DNA of 64,000 nt, from the NCBI GenBank assembly GCA_015067305.1, contig SVMT01000003.1:55972-119971 (forward strand), written 5' to 3'. The position numbers and the translations under genes are program-made. The stretch comes from Oscillospiraceae bacterium (GTDB taxonomy: Bacteria; Bacillota; Clostridia; Oscillospirales; UBA644). Below are positions 52,992 to 61,351 of the stretch, piece by piece; positions within the stretch are counted from its first letter, which is position 1, and every line of letters begins with the position of its first letter. Under the pieces are notes generated by a model, which was not told where the DNA came from, did no database searches, and was given only the letters and a program-made list of their open reading frames with translations.

Positions 52992-53020
52992 ATTATATCA
53001 CATATTGAAACAAAAATCAA
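52992..53020 (-). promoter_or_regulatory. Promoter of the 91-aa protein
   Basis: Minus strand TTGATT, 17-bp spacer, TATAAT with TGA ahead of the -10. Confidence 0.65.
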
Positions 53021-53080
53021 GCATTTTCCCTGTCAATTTAAGATGTTAAAGTTATTTCAAACAAAAAAAACATATAGCTC

Positions 53081-53109
53081 TTTACAAATCGACAATAAAT
53101 TGATATAAT
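53081..53109 (+). promoter_or_regulatory. Promoter of glyA
   Basis: TTTACA, 17-bp spacer, TATAAT; start near 53116. No glycine, THF or SAM riboswitch fits in the 30-base leader. Confidence 0.75.
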
Positions 53110-53148
53110 ATAGAATATTATAATAATTTATACAAATGGAGAACACTA

Positions 53149-54396
53149 ATGAGAAACATTGATTACGTAAAAAGATTTGATCCCGAAGTCGGCGCTGCTA
53201 TGGACAGCGAACTTGAAAGACAGCAGGGTAATATTGAGCTTATAGCTTCAGAAAATATTGTATCCGAAGCTGTTATGGCAGCTATGGGCACAGTGCTCAC
53301 AAACAAATATGCTGAAGGTTATCCCGGAAAAAGATATTATGGCGGTTGTGAAAAAGTAGATATCGTTGAAGATATTGCCAGAGACAGAGCCAAAAAGCTT
53401 TTCGGCGCTGAACACGCAAATGTACAGCCCCACAGCGGTGCTCAGGCAAACACGGCTGTATATTTTTCTTTCCTTAAACCAGGAGATACGATCATGGGTA
53501 TGAACCTTGCACACGGTGGTCACCTTACACACGGTTCTCCCGTAAATATGTCCGGCTCTTATTTCAATATCGTACCTTACGGCGTAGATGATGTAACACA
53601 CAGAATCGACTATGATCAGGTAGAAGCTCTCGCAAAACAGCACAAACCCAAAATCATTGTAGCAGGCGCAAGTGCTTACCCCAGATTTATTGATTTTGAA
53701 AAATTCGCACAGATCGCTCATTCTGTAGGCGCACTTCTTATGGTAGACATGGCTCATATTGCAGGTCTCGTTGCCGCCGGTCTCCATCCCTCTCCTGTTC
53801 CTTACGCAGACATCGTTACAACAACAACTCATAAAACACTCAGAGGTCCCAGAGGCGGTATGATCCTTTGTAAAGAAGAATACGCAAAGGCTATTGATCA
53901 AGCTATATTCCCGGGAACACAGGGTGGTCCCCTCATGCACGTTATTGCATCTAAGGCAGTTTGCTTCGGCGAAGCACTCAAGCCTGAATTCAAAGAATAT
54001 CAGACTCAAGTAGTTAAGAATGCAGCAGCTCTTGCAAACGGACTTGTTGAAAAAGGCTTTGATCTTGTTTCAGGCGGTACAGATAACCACCTCATGCTCG
54101 TTGACCTCAGAAAGTTCAACATCACAGGCAAAGACCTTGAAAAGAAACTTGATGAAGTTCGTATCACAGCAAATAAGAATGCTATTCCCAACGATCCTCA
54201 GACACCCTTCATCACAAGCGGTGTAAGACTTGGCTCTCCCGCAGTTACAAGCAGAGGCTTTAAAGAAGAAGATATGAAACTTGTAGCAGATCTTATTTAC
54301 AAAACAGCTTCCGATTTTGAAGCAAACGCAGAAGAAGTACGTGCAGCAGTTGCAGGTCTCTGCGCAAAATATCCTATCTACGCAAATATTGACTAA
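53149..54396 (+). CDS. glyA: Serine hydroxymethyltransferase
   Basis: PLP enzyme interconverting serine and glycine with tetrahydrofolate. 415 aa. [48 protein letters not shown] and [20 protein letters not shown] (PLP-lysine) are diagnostic. [24 protein letters not shown] marks the C-terminal part. Highly biased codons, as expected for an abundant enzyme. Own promoter and terminator. Confidence 0.98.
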   Translation: MRNIDYVKRFDPEVGAAMDSELERQQGNIELIASENIVSEAVMAAMGTVLTNKYAEGYPGKRYYGGCEKVDIVEDIARDRAKKLFGAEHANVQPHSGAQANTAVYFSFLKPGDTIMGMNLAHGGHLTHGSPVNMSGSYFNIVPYGVDDVTHRIDYDQVEALAKQHKPKIIVAGASAYPRFIDFEKFAQIAHSVGALLMVDMAHIAGLVAAGLHPSPVPYADIVTTTTHKTLRGPRGGMILCKEEYAKAIDQAIFPGTQGGPLMHVIASKAVCFGEALKPEFKEYQTQVVKNAAALANGLVEKGFDLVSGGTDNHLMLVDLRKFNITGKDLEKKLDEVRITANKNAIPNDPQTPFITSGVRLGSPAVTSRGFKEEDMKLVADLIYKTASDFEANAEEVRAAVAGLCAKYPIYANID

Positions 54397-54405
54397 TCAC
54401 TTAAC

Positions 54406-54432
54406 ACCCGTCTGCCAAGTCGGTAGACGGGT
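54406..54432 (+). terminator. Terminator of glyA
   Basis: Stem ACCCGTCTGCC / GGTAGACGGGT (one mismatch) followed by ATTTTC. Read-through into rarA is possible since rarA has no clear promoter of its own. Confidence 0.8.
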
Positions 54433-54460
54433 ATTTTCTACATAAACGGAGTTTTATTAT

Positions 54461-55726
54461 ATGTATTCACCATTAGCGGCAAGGCTTCGTCCCACGTCTC
54501 TTGATGATTTCGTAGGACAAAAGCACCTTGTAGGTCCCGGAAAACCGTTACGTAAAATAATCGAAAGCGGAATAATTCCAAACATGATATTTTACGGTTA
54601 TTCAGGTATCGGAAAAACAACACTTGCAAAAATAATCGCAGACAGAACAAACAAAACACTTTATGTTCTCAATGCGACAACAGCATCCACAGGAGATATC
54701 AAACAAATAATTTCTGACCTTGATTCTCTGGCAGGTCAGAACGGTGTTATTCTGTATTTGGATGAGATCCAGTATTTCAACAAAAAACAACAGCAGATAC
54801 TTCTGGAATTTATTGAAAACGGTTCCATAACACTTATTGCATCAACGACCGAAAACCCGTATTTTTACGTTTACAATGCCATACTCAGCCGTTCAACAGT
54901 TTTTGAGTTTAAACCTGTTGACAGATACGAAGTGATCAAAGCGGTAAACAGAGCATTTGAAATTGTAAAAAGTGAAAATGCTGAAGTTGAATATACCATA
55001 GAAAAAGGTGTTTCCGAACATATTTCTCAGACCTGCGGTGGTGATGTACGAAAAGCAATGAATTCGGTAGAGCTTCTGACGGCTCTGAAAGTCGGACAGA
55101 CATCGGTAAATATAACCCTTGAAGACGCAAAGGCAATATCTCAAAAAAGCAATATGCGTTACGACAGAGACGGAGACGCACATTATGATATCCTTTCAGC
55201 CTTCCAGAAGTCTATAAGAGGTTCAGATGAAAATGCCGCATTGCATTACCTTGCACGCCTTCTTGAGGGTGGAGACTTAGCTTCAATATGCAGAAGACTT
55301 CTTGTTATCGCTTCCGAAGATATAGGTCTTGCATACCCTCAAGCCGCTTCAATAGTAAAATCCTGCGTAGATTCTTCTTTACAGTTGGGTCTTCCGGAAG
55401 CAAGGATACCCTTAGCTCAAGCAGTAATACTGTTAGCGACTGCACCGAAGTCTAACTCAGTCGTTTGTGCAATAGACGCAGCTATTGAAAAAGTAAGAAC
55501 CGGTGAATATGGTGATATTCCCGACCATCTCAAGGACTCGCATTATGCAGGTGCAGAGAAAATGGGACGGGGAACTGAATACAAATATCCTCATTCATAC
55601 GAAAATAACTATATTAAACAGCAATATTTACCTGATAAAATTAAATATGACATTTATTACAGCTACGGCAACAATAAAAATGAACAGGCGGCGAAAGCAT
55701 ATTGGGACAAAATAAAGAAAAAATGA
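54461..55726 (+). CDS. rarA: Replication-associated recombination protein A (RarA/MgsA)
   Basis: AAA+ clamp-loader-like ATPase acting at stalled forks. 421 aa. PLAARLRPTSLDDFVGQKHLVGPGKPLRKI, Walker A YGYSGIGKTTLAKI, Walker B ILYLDEIQYF (here LDEIQ rather than VDEIH), sensor 1 IASTTENPYF, and C-terminal SHYAGAEKMGRGTEYKYPH. First of rarA-nth-prmA, each overlapping the next by a few bases. Confidence 0.95.
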   Translation: MYSPLAARLRPTSLDDFVGQKHLVGPGKPLRKIIESGIIPNMIFYGYSGIGKTTLAKIIADRTNKTLYVLNATTASTGDIKQIISDLDSLAGQNGVILYLDEIQYFNKKQQQILLEFIENGSITLIASTTENPYFYVYNAILSRSTVFEFKPVDRYEVIKAVNRAFEIVKSENAEVEYTIEKGVSEHISQTCGGDVRKAMNSVELLTALKVGQTSVNITLEDAKAISQKSNMRYDRDGDAHYDILSAFQKSIRGSDENAALHYLARLLEGGDLASICRRLLVIASEDIGLAYPQAASIVKSCVDSSLQLGLPEARIPLAQAVILLATAPKSNSVVCAIDAAIEKVRTGEYGDIPDHLKDSHYAGAEKMGRGTEYKYPHSYENNYIKQQYLPDKIKYDIYYSYGNNKNEQAAKAYWDKIKKK

Positions 55727-56379
55727 TGCTGATCTCAAAGGAAACAGCATTGGAAATACATAAAAGACTTCTGGAACTGTATCCGGAACGAAAATGCGCT
55801 CTTAATTTCAAATCCCCTTATGAATTACTTGTAGCTTCAAGGTTATCAGCACAATGCACTGACATCAGAGTAAATATAGTGACCGAAGAACTTTTCAAAA
55901 AATATCCTACAGAAAAGGAACTATCGGAAGCTGATTTTGAAGATGTTGCTTCCATAATAAAATCATGCGGTCTGGGTAACACAAAAGCACGCGATATCAT
56001 TACGGCATCAAAACAACTTTGCGAACTCAACGGGATTTTACCCGACACAAAGGAAGGATTGTTAAAGATCAAAGGGGTTGGAAGAAAGATCGCAAATCTG
56101 CTTTTAGGTGAGATATATCATCAGGACGGAGTTGTAATAGTAGATACTCACTGTATCAGATTAACAAACAGAATGGGCTTCTGCGACGAGGAAAACCCTA
56201 AAAAAATCGAAGACATTCTAAGAACTGTTATACCTGCTAAAGAAAGCCTTGATTTTTGCCATGCGATAGTATTCCATGGCAGACAGATTTGTAAAGCACA
56301 AAAACCTAATTGCAATGAATGTATTCTAAATGATATATGCTTAAAGAATTTCAAAGAGAAAGGAAAGAATAAAAAATGA
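55723..56379 (+). CDS. nth: Endonuclease III
   Basis: Base-excision glycosylase/AP lyase for oxidised pyrimidines. About 218 aa starting at one of two ATGs that overlap the rarA stop. Helix-hairpin-helix LLKIKGVGRKIANLLL contains the catalytic Lys, and VVIVDTHCIRLTNRMG the catalytic Asp. The 4Fe-4S motif CKAQKPNCNECILNDIC has the C-x6-C-x2-C-x5-C spacing. Confidence 0.96.
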   Translation: MMLISKETALEIHKRLLELYPERKCALNFKSPYELLVASRLSAQCTDIRVNIVTEELFKKYPTEKELSEADFEDVASIIKSCGLGNTKARDIITASKQLCELNGILPDTKEGLLKIKGVGRKIANLLLGEIYHQDGVVIVDTHCIRLTNRMGFCDEENPKKIEDILRTVIPAKESLDFCHAIVFHGRQICKAQKPNCNECILNDICLKNFKEKGKNKK

Positions 56380-57314
56380 AATACAACGAATTACTCATAA
56401 AAATAAGTTCCGTTGACGGAGAAAAAGCTTCTGCCATAGCTGCAATGCTTGATATAGGAGGACTTTATCTCGAAGATTATTCCGATATGATGGATTGTGA
56501 CCTCGTAAAGCAGATTGGTCTTATTGACGAGGAACTTCTCGCAAAGGACACAACGAAAGCTACACTTCATGTATATCTCCCTGAAAATATCAGCGTGGAC
56601 GAAGCCTCCGCATATCTTGAAGAAAGATTTACAAGTGAAAATGTTAAATACGAACTATCTCACGAACTTATCGATGAAGAAGCGTATGCAAATTCCTGGA
56701 AAAAATATTATAAACCACTTAAGATAGGCGAAAAGATCGTAGTATGTCCTCTTTGGGAAAACTACGACCTTAAAGACGGAGAAGTCATGCTTAAAATTGA
56801 TCCCGGAATGGCATTCGGAACAGGAACTCATGAGACAACAAGTCTTTGTATTGAATATCTGCAGAAAGTTGTAAAAGAAGGAGATAAAATACTCGATGTG
56901 GGTTGTGGAAGTGGAATACTTTCTATCACTTCCCTGCTTTGCGGTGCAAGGGAAGCCCTCGCTTTGGATATTGACCCCAACGCAGTAAGAGTATCTTATG
57001 AAAACGCCGAACTCAATAAATATGACGGGAAATTCGAAGCTGTTTGCGACAATATACTCGATCCCGAAAGCGATATAAGAAAGAAACTTAACGGTAAAAA
57101 ATACGATGTTATCGTTGCCAATATTGTAGCCGACATAATAATCAGACTTTCTGATTTCATTCAAGAATATCTTGAAGATAACGGAACTTTTATCGTTTCA
57201 GGCATAATAACAGAGCGTGAAAACGATGTTCTCGACGCACTTGCTAAAAACGGTTTTAAAGTGCTTGACCGCAGCGAAAAGAAAGGCTGGGTCTGTATTA
57301 AAAACGGCAGATAA
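56376..57314 (+). CDS. prmA: Ribosomal protein L11 methyltransferase
   Basis: 312 aa. N-terminal L11-binding domain (about 1-95) and SAM methyltransferase domain with DPGMAFGTGTHETTSLCIEYL, ILDVGCGSGILSI, DIDPNAVRVSYENAELN and ANIVADIIIRL. Trimethylates L11. Coupled to nth by ATGA; converges with ung with only 3 bases between stops and no visible terminator. Confidence 0.96.
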   Translation: MKYNELLIKISSVDGEKASAIAAMLDIGGLYLEDYSDMMDCDLVKQIGLIDEELLAKDTTKATLHVYLPENISVDEASAYLEERFTSENVKYELSHELIDEEAYANSWKKYYKPLKIGEKIVVCPLWENYDLKDGEVMLKIDPGMAFGTGTHETTSLCIEYLQKVVKEGDKILDVGCGSGILSITSLLCGAREALALDIDPNAVRVSYENAELNKYDGKFEAVCDNILDPESDIRKKLNGKKYDVIVANIVADIIIRLSDFIQEYLEDNGTFIVSGIITERENDVLDALAKNGFKVLDRSEKKGWVCIKNGR

Positions 57315-57317
57315 TAT

Positions 57318-57986
57318 TTAATTTAGATTCCAATCAATGGGTTCCATACCGTGTTCGGTAAGGAACTCATTTGTTTTTGAAAAGTGCTTACATCCAAAGA
57401 AACCGTTATATGCAGAAAGAGGACTCGGATGTGCAGCAGTTAAAATACAATGATGTTTATTTTTAATTATCTTAGCTTTCTCCTTGGCGTTAGCACCCCA
57501 AAGAATAAAAACGACAGGTTTTTCACGTTGGTCAAGGAGCTCAATAACTTTATCTGTAAAATATTCCCAACCAACCCCCCTATGGCTGTTTGCCTGACCT
57601 GCACGAACCGTAAGAACATTGTTCAAGAGAAGAACTCCGTTATCTGCCCAACGGGTCAATGTACCGCCTGCAGGAGGTCTGATACCAAGATCGGATTCTA
57701 TCTCTTTATATATATTTACCAGCGACGGAGGCGTTTGTATGCCCTCACGCACGGAAAAACAGAACCCATGAGCCTGACCTGGACCGTGATATGGGTCCTG
57801 ACCGATTATAACAGCTTTTACATTACTGTAAGAAGTGTGTTTCAAGGCGTTAAAAATATCATACATATTGGGATATATCCGTCTTGTACTGTATTCCTGT
57901 TTTAAAAACTCCCTGAGCTTAAGATAGTATGGTTTTTCAAATTCATCCTTAAGAAGAGCATCCCATTCGTTGCCAAGATTTACCAT
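57318..57986 (-). CDS. ung: Uracil-DNA glycosylase
   Basis: Removes uracil from DNA. 222 aa from the ATG at 57986 (GGAG seven bases upstream). Family 1 motifs AVIIGQDPYHGPGQAHGFCFSV (catalytic Asp) and AAHPSPLSAYNGFFGCKHFSKTN (His motif and DNA-intercalation loop) are complete. Overlaps or abuts the end of the cca gene. Confidence 0.97.
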   Translation of the reverse strand: MVNLGNEWDALLKDEFEKPYYLKLREFLKQEYSTRRIYPNMYDIFNALKHTSYSNVKAVIIGQDPYHGPGQAHGFCFSVREGIQTPPSLVNIYKEIESDLGIRPPAGGTLTRWADNGVLLLNNVLTVRAGQANSHRGVGWEYFTDKVIELLDQREKPVVFILWGANAKEKAKIIKNKHHCILTAAHPSPLSAYNGFFGCKHFSKTNEFLTEHGMEPIDWNLN

Positions 57987-57988
57987 TG

Positions 57989-59332
57989 TCATTCTCCTTT
58001 ATATTCTGCTGCCTTTTGCAGAAGACTATTCTTATCATTAGGTATTCTGTTCTCAATAACATTTTCAAGAAGATCGTTCAATATTCTGCCGATCAGCTTC
58101 CCTTTTGGTATTCCCAGAGAGATCAGATCATTGCCATTAACTGCAAGATCTGCCAAAGAAAAACAAGCTTTTTCTGCAAGTATTCTTTTTGCCGTTTCTT
58201 CAACAGCATCAAATCGAGATTTTCTATGAAAAACAATTTCAGACTGCGCAGCATTATCTGCCCGCTGTAAAGCAATCAGTCTGAAAAATTGTTCCTCACC
58301 TAAATTTCTTAAAAGTTTTTTTATCCGTTTTTCATCGTTTTCTATCGGTGCATCATGATATTTTATCAATGTCACAACGTATGATCTGAAATTATTATCA
58401 AAACGAAGCTTTTTCATTATTTCATCTGTAATTTCCATACTTCGCTGTGCATGACCGTAAAAATGTCCGACACCTGCCGAATCAGTAAAAAAACATTCAG
58501 GCTTACCGATATCATGAAAATACAATGCGGTTCTTAATATTTTATCTTCCTTATCTGCGGCAGCAACCGCTTTTACGGAATGAGTATATACATCATATTT
58601 ATGATACGGAGTATGCTGTTCGAAATCAAACATCTCGGAGATCTTGGGAACAAAAACAGTAAAAACATCACGATAATCAAGTAATATTTTTTCAGAATAT
58701 TCACCGCAAAGAAGCTTAATAAATTCTGTAGTTATTCTTTCTATTGAAATATTTTCAAGCAAATGAGCTTTCTTATGAATCTGAGAAGAAGTATTTTCTT
58801 CTATCTCAAATCCAAGTATCGAAGAAAAACGTAAAGCCCTTAAAATACGAAGAGAATCCTCTTCAAATCTCACAGCAGGATCCCCTACACATCGAATCAC
58901 ACCGTTATCAAGATCATCAAGTCCGTTAACATGATCTTTAAATCCATGCTTTGGCGAATATGCCATTGAGTTTATTGTGAAATCACGACGAAGAACATCT
59001 TCTTTAAGCTCTGGGGAAAACCGAACGACCTCAGGATGTCTGTTGTCAGAATAGTCTCCGTCAACACGGTATGTAGTAACTTCCACCGAAACATGATCTT
59101 TTATGACAGTAACCGTACCGTGCTTAAGTCCTGTAGCTACCAAATGAGCAGAATCCTTGAAAATTTCGATGATCGTTTCTGGACGGGCGTTTGTTGTCAC
59201 ATCGAAATCCGACGGTGTTTTACCTAAAAGATAGTCTCTGACACATCCACCGACAAGATATGACTCATAACCGTATTCGTTTATTTTATCAAGTACAAAA
59301 CTGACCTCTGAAGGGATCTTAAACTCTCTCAT
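57989..59332 (-). CDS. cca: CCA tRNA nucleotidyltransferase with HD domain
   Basis: 447 aa. Class II nucleotidyltransferase motifs YLVGGCVRDYLLGKTPSDFDVTT and RRDFTINSMAYSPKHGFKD, then VRCVGDPAVRFEEDSLRILRALRFSSIL. The HD domain follows (ALYFHDIGKPECFFTD, FYGHAQRSMEI). Adds or repairs the 3' CCA of tRNAs. Co-transcribed with ung. Confidence 0.95.
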   Translation of the reverse strand: MREFKIPSEVSFVLDKINEYGYESYLVGGCVRDYLLGKTPSDFDVTTNARPETIIEIFKDSAHLVATGLKHGTVTVIKDHVSVEVTTYRVDGDYSDNRHPEVVRFSPELKEDVLRRDFTINSMAYSPKHGFKDHVNGLDDLDNGVIRCVGDPAVRFEEDSLRILRALRFSSILGFEIEENTSSQIHKKAHLLENISIERITTEFIKLLCGEYSEKILLDYRDVFTVFVPKISEMFDFEQHTPYHKYDVYTHSVKAVAAADKEDKILRTALYFHDIGKPECFFTDSAGVGHFYGHAQRSMEITDEIMKKLRFDNNFRSYVVTLIKYHDAPIENDEKRIKKLLRNLGEEQFFRLIALQRADNAAQSEIVFHRKSRFDAVEETAKRILAEKACFSLADLAVNGNDLISLGIPKGKLIGRILNDLLENVIENRIPNDKNSLLQKAAEYKGE

Positions 59333-59341
59333 ATTTTCAAC

Positions 59342-59593
59342 CTAATTCTTTTTGTAAATATCGTTTATCTCACATAAGATATAAAAAGTCGAACAGTTGA
59401 TACTGAATACCCCCAAAGAACCCAACAATAGTTCTTTAGCAGAAAGAAGCAATTCATAATTATAATTCAAACAGTAAATAAACATACATAACAAAGCAGA
59501 AAGTATCATAAGTATTGATATAATCTGCAATACATTAAAAAATACATATTTAAATTTATCTGTTTTTTTGATCATCTCAAAGATTTTATTCAT
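59342..59593 (-). CDS. Small two-TM membrane protein, unknown
   Basis: 83 aa with two membrane helices (VFFNVLQIISILMILSALLCMFIYC and LLLGSLGVFSINCSTFYIL). GGAGG eight bases before the ATG and a clear promoter upstream. Nine bases ahead of cca, so it may lead the cca-ung transcript. No family recognised. Confidence 0.75.
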   Translation of the reverse strand: MNKIFEMIKKTDKFKYVFFNVLQIISILMILSALLCMFIYCLNYNYELLLSAKELLLGSLGVFSINCSTFYILCEINDIYKKN

Positions 59594-59625
59594 TTATACA
59601 ACCTCCAATTATTGAATACACAATA

Positions 59626-59654
59626 ATTATAGCATATAAATGCAGAAAACTCAA
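59626..59654 (-). promoter_or_regulatory. Promoter of the two-TM protein-cca-ung unit
   Basis: Minus strand TTGAGT, 17-bp spacer, TATAAT with TGC extension. Confidence 0.75.
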
Positions 59655-59682
59655 CCGCTAAAAAATGGAACTATATGATAAA

Positions 59683-59707
59683 GTCCCACATATACAAAAT
59701 GTGGGAC
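59683..59707 (-). terminator. Terminator after yabR
   Basis: Minus strand GTCCCACA / TGTGGGAC, 9-base loop, followed by TTTATC; 8 bases after the yabR stop. Confidence 0.75.
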
Positions 59708-59715
59708 AAATATTA

Positions 59716-60129
59716 TCATTTACGGGAACGTTTTTCGTAGTTTGCCTTACGGCTTTCTTTTTGTCCTTTGACATCGGAAAACTTCTCGTCACTATCCTGC
59801 TTAAATTTCTGAAGCATATCTTCAAAAGAAACAGTTTTCTTCGGAGTATGTACCGGTGGAGGTGGAGGCGCTGAAGTTTTTACAGGTGCGGGATTATCCA
59901 TTGCCTTTTTGATTGAAAGGCTGATGCGTCCCTTTTCATCAACGGAAAGTATTTTTACTTTTACCTCTTGTCCTTCGGAAAGATGATCTTTGATCTCAGA
60001 AATATAATTATTTGAAATTTCCGAAATATGTACCATGCCGCTTTTGCCGGTTTCCATCTTAACAAAAGCTCCGAATTTCGTGATACCTGTTACGGTACCT
60101 TTAACGATTTGTCCCAATTCAACATTCAT
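59716..60129 (-). CDS. yabR: S1 RNA-binding domain protein YabR
   Basis: 137 aa. S1 domain at residues 1-75 (GQIVKGTVTGITKFGAFVKMETGKSGMVHISEIS, LSEGQEVKVKILSVDEKGRISLSIKKA), then a Pro-rich linker (PPPPPVH) and a basic tail (ESRKANYEKRSRK). B. subtilis YabR/GSP13 relatives bind ribosomes or RNA. It follows divIC, matching the yabP-yabQ-divIC-yabR order. Confidence 0.92.
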   Translation of the reverse strand: MNVELGQIVKGTVTGITKFGAFVKMETGKSGMVHISEISNNYISEIKDHLSEGQEVKVKILSVDEKGRISLSIKKAMDNPAPVKTSAPPPPPVHTPKKTVSFEDMLQKFKQDSDEKFSDVKGQKESRKANYEKRSRK

Positions 60130-60152
60130 AAATTGCTTGGTTCCCCCTAAAT

Positions 60153-60428
60153 TCAGTGACCTGAAATATCTATATATATTTTTTCATCGCGAGATGCATA
60201 ACCGAGTTCACTTTCAGCAACATCTCTGTAAAAATCATCGGTGTTTGCATCTGCGAGGATATCCTCGTATTCTTCATTACGAAGTTTCTGTTCTATTATC
60301 TGTCTGTTGATATCTGCGATCTGTTCTTCAGTAGCGGCGATATCTGCACGCATAGTTATAAGGTTGACAATAAAAACAGATGTTGTCAACATAAGCGCTA
60401 TAAGTATCGCCAATCTAAACTTTGACAT
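60153..60428 (-). CDS. divIC: Septum formation initiator family protein DivIC
   Basis: 91 aa. N-terminal TM (FRLAILIALMLTTSVFIVNLI), a coiled coil (RADIAATEEQIADINRQIIEQKLRNEEYEDIL), and a short C-terminal part with VAESELGYASRDEKIYID. DivIC joins FtsL and DivIB in the divisome. Two perfect 0A boxes lie upstream of its promoter. Confidence 0.92.
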   Translation of the reverse strand: MSKFRLAILIALMLTTSVFIVNLITMRADIAATEEQIADINRQIIEQKLRNEEYEDILADANTDDFYRDVAESELGYASRDEKIYIDISGH

Positions 60429-60485
60429 AATGGTTTCAGCCTACTCCCTTTAAAGCAAATACTATCTCATTTTTCTATCCCTTAT

Positions 60486-60514
60486 ATTATATCACGTTTT
60501 TCTCCGAAATGCAA
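60486..60514 (-). promoter_or_regulatory. Promoter of divIC-yabR
   Basis: Minus strand TTGCAT, 17-bp spacer, TATAAT; start near 60479. It separates divIC-yabR expression from the sporulation genes yabP-yabQ. Confidence 0.75.
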
Positions 60515-60519
60515 GCCCT

Positions 60520-60526
60520 TTCGACA
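60520..60526 (-). promoter_or_regulatory. 0A box (Spo0A site) 1 near divIC
   Basis: TGTCGAA on the minus strand in the context ATTTGTCGAAAGG, five bases upstream of the divIC -35. Exact match to the Spo0A box core. Confidence 0.5.
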
Positions 60527-60542
60527 AATTTTTTTAGTTTTT

Positions 60543-60857
60543 TTATTGTTGTTTTCGACATTTTTTGATTACAAAATTTGTAAGTTTCCCGTAAGTGTGA
60601 AAACCAAGCATCCAACCGAGAAAAATTCCACCTAAAATATATATCTGAACATCCCCATTATTGACCGCAAACACAAATATCAATACTGAAATGACCAACA
60701 TAAAAAAATATAAAAAATCCTGAATAAAGACAGACAAAACCCCACAGTGAAATACAGACCGTATTATACGAAACATATCAAAAAGTATAAAAGCCGCAAA
60801 ACCGAACAGTAAAGACCTGAAAAAGTTCAAAACCTGCATAGAAATATCAAGTTCCAT
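60543..60857 (-). CDS. yabQ: Spore cortex biosynthesis protein YabQ
   Basis: 104 aa, three to four membrane segments. ISMQVLNFFRSLLFGFAAFILFDMFRIIRSVFHCGVLSVFIQDFLYFF matches the YabQ family (conserved FDxxR and DxxFW/YFF pattern). Needed for cortex formation in the mother cell. Three bases after yabP. Confidence 0.9.
   Translation of the reverse strand: MELDISMQVLNFFRSLLFGFAAFILFDMFRIIRSVFHCGVLSVFIQDFLYFFMLVISVLIFVFAVNNGDVQIYILGGIFLGWMLGFHTYGKLTNFVIKKCRKQQ
60554..60560 (-). promoter_or_regulatory. 0A box (Spo0A site) 2, in the end of yabQ
   Basis: TGTCGAA on the minus strand inside the last codons of yabQ, 34 bases from box 1 and in the same orientation, about 40 bases upstream of the divIC -35. 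Confidence 0.4.
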
Positions 60858-60860
60858 ATA

Positions 60861-61154
60861 CTACCCTAACAATTTAGAAATAAAGCTTTCATTTTTCTTT
60901 TTAATTCTGCTTTTATCATATTCCAATGAATTTATATTTCCTTCGATCATAACCTCACCTTCAAGTTCAGTAATCTCAAGTTTTGTTATGTTCAAAGCTT
61001 CACCTTTTATACTGAGTTTTCCCAATTCAGTATACAAAACAACGGAACTTTCATCAAACTTTTCAACATCAAGAACTCCTGTCAATTCAAGATGTTTTCT
61101 GTCTTTCAAATACGCATTGTGAGACATGATCTCTTCGTTTTTAATCTCAGGCAT
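60861..61154 (-). CDS. yabP: Sporulation protein YabP
   Basis: 97 aa from the ATG at 61154 (GGAG six bases upstream). HNAYLKDRKHLELTGVLDVEKFDESSVVLYTELGKLSIKGEALNITKLEITELEGEVMIEGNINSLEY is the compact YabP/YqfC beta domain. First gene of yabP-yabQ. The usual upstream S4-domain gene (yabO/rqcP) is not here; a divergent WYL regulator takes its place. Confidence 0.92.
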   Translation of the reverse strand: MPEIKNEEIMSHNAYLKDRKHLELTGVLDVEKFDESSVVLYTELGKLSIKGEALNITKLEITELEGEVMIEGNINSLEYDKSRIKKKNESFISKLLG

Positions 61155-61284
61155 AAAAAACTCCATTCTGCCGCTACAAAATCAGCGTATATAAAATAAA
61201 ATCTCCAATCAGCGGCTTATGGAGACTTATACATGCCGCAATACCTATTATATGAGAGTTTTTATCTACTTAGAACTCAAACAC

Positions 61285-61313
61285 TTGACAAAACAAATGT
61301 TTAATGTTATAAT
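61285..61313 (+). promoter_or_regulatory. Promoter of the WYL regulator
   Basis: TTGACA, 17-bp spacer, TATAAT. Confidence 0.85.
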
Positions 61314-61351
61314 ATATATGTCAGTTTGAATGAAAGGCTTGTAAATTATAA

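Noticed and set aside
53110-53148. Glycine or THF riboswitch ahead of glyA
   Set aside because: Only about 30 bases lie between the predicted start and the ATG.
53248-54009. Minus-strand 253-aa ORF
   Set aside because: Antisense to glyA, whose identity is certain.
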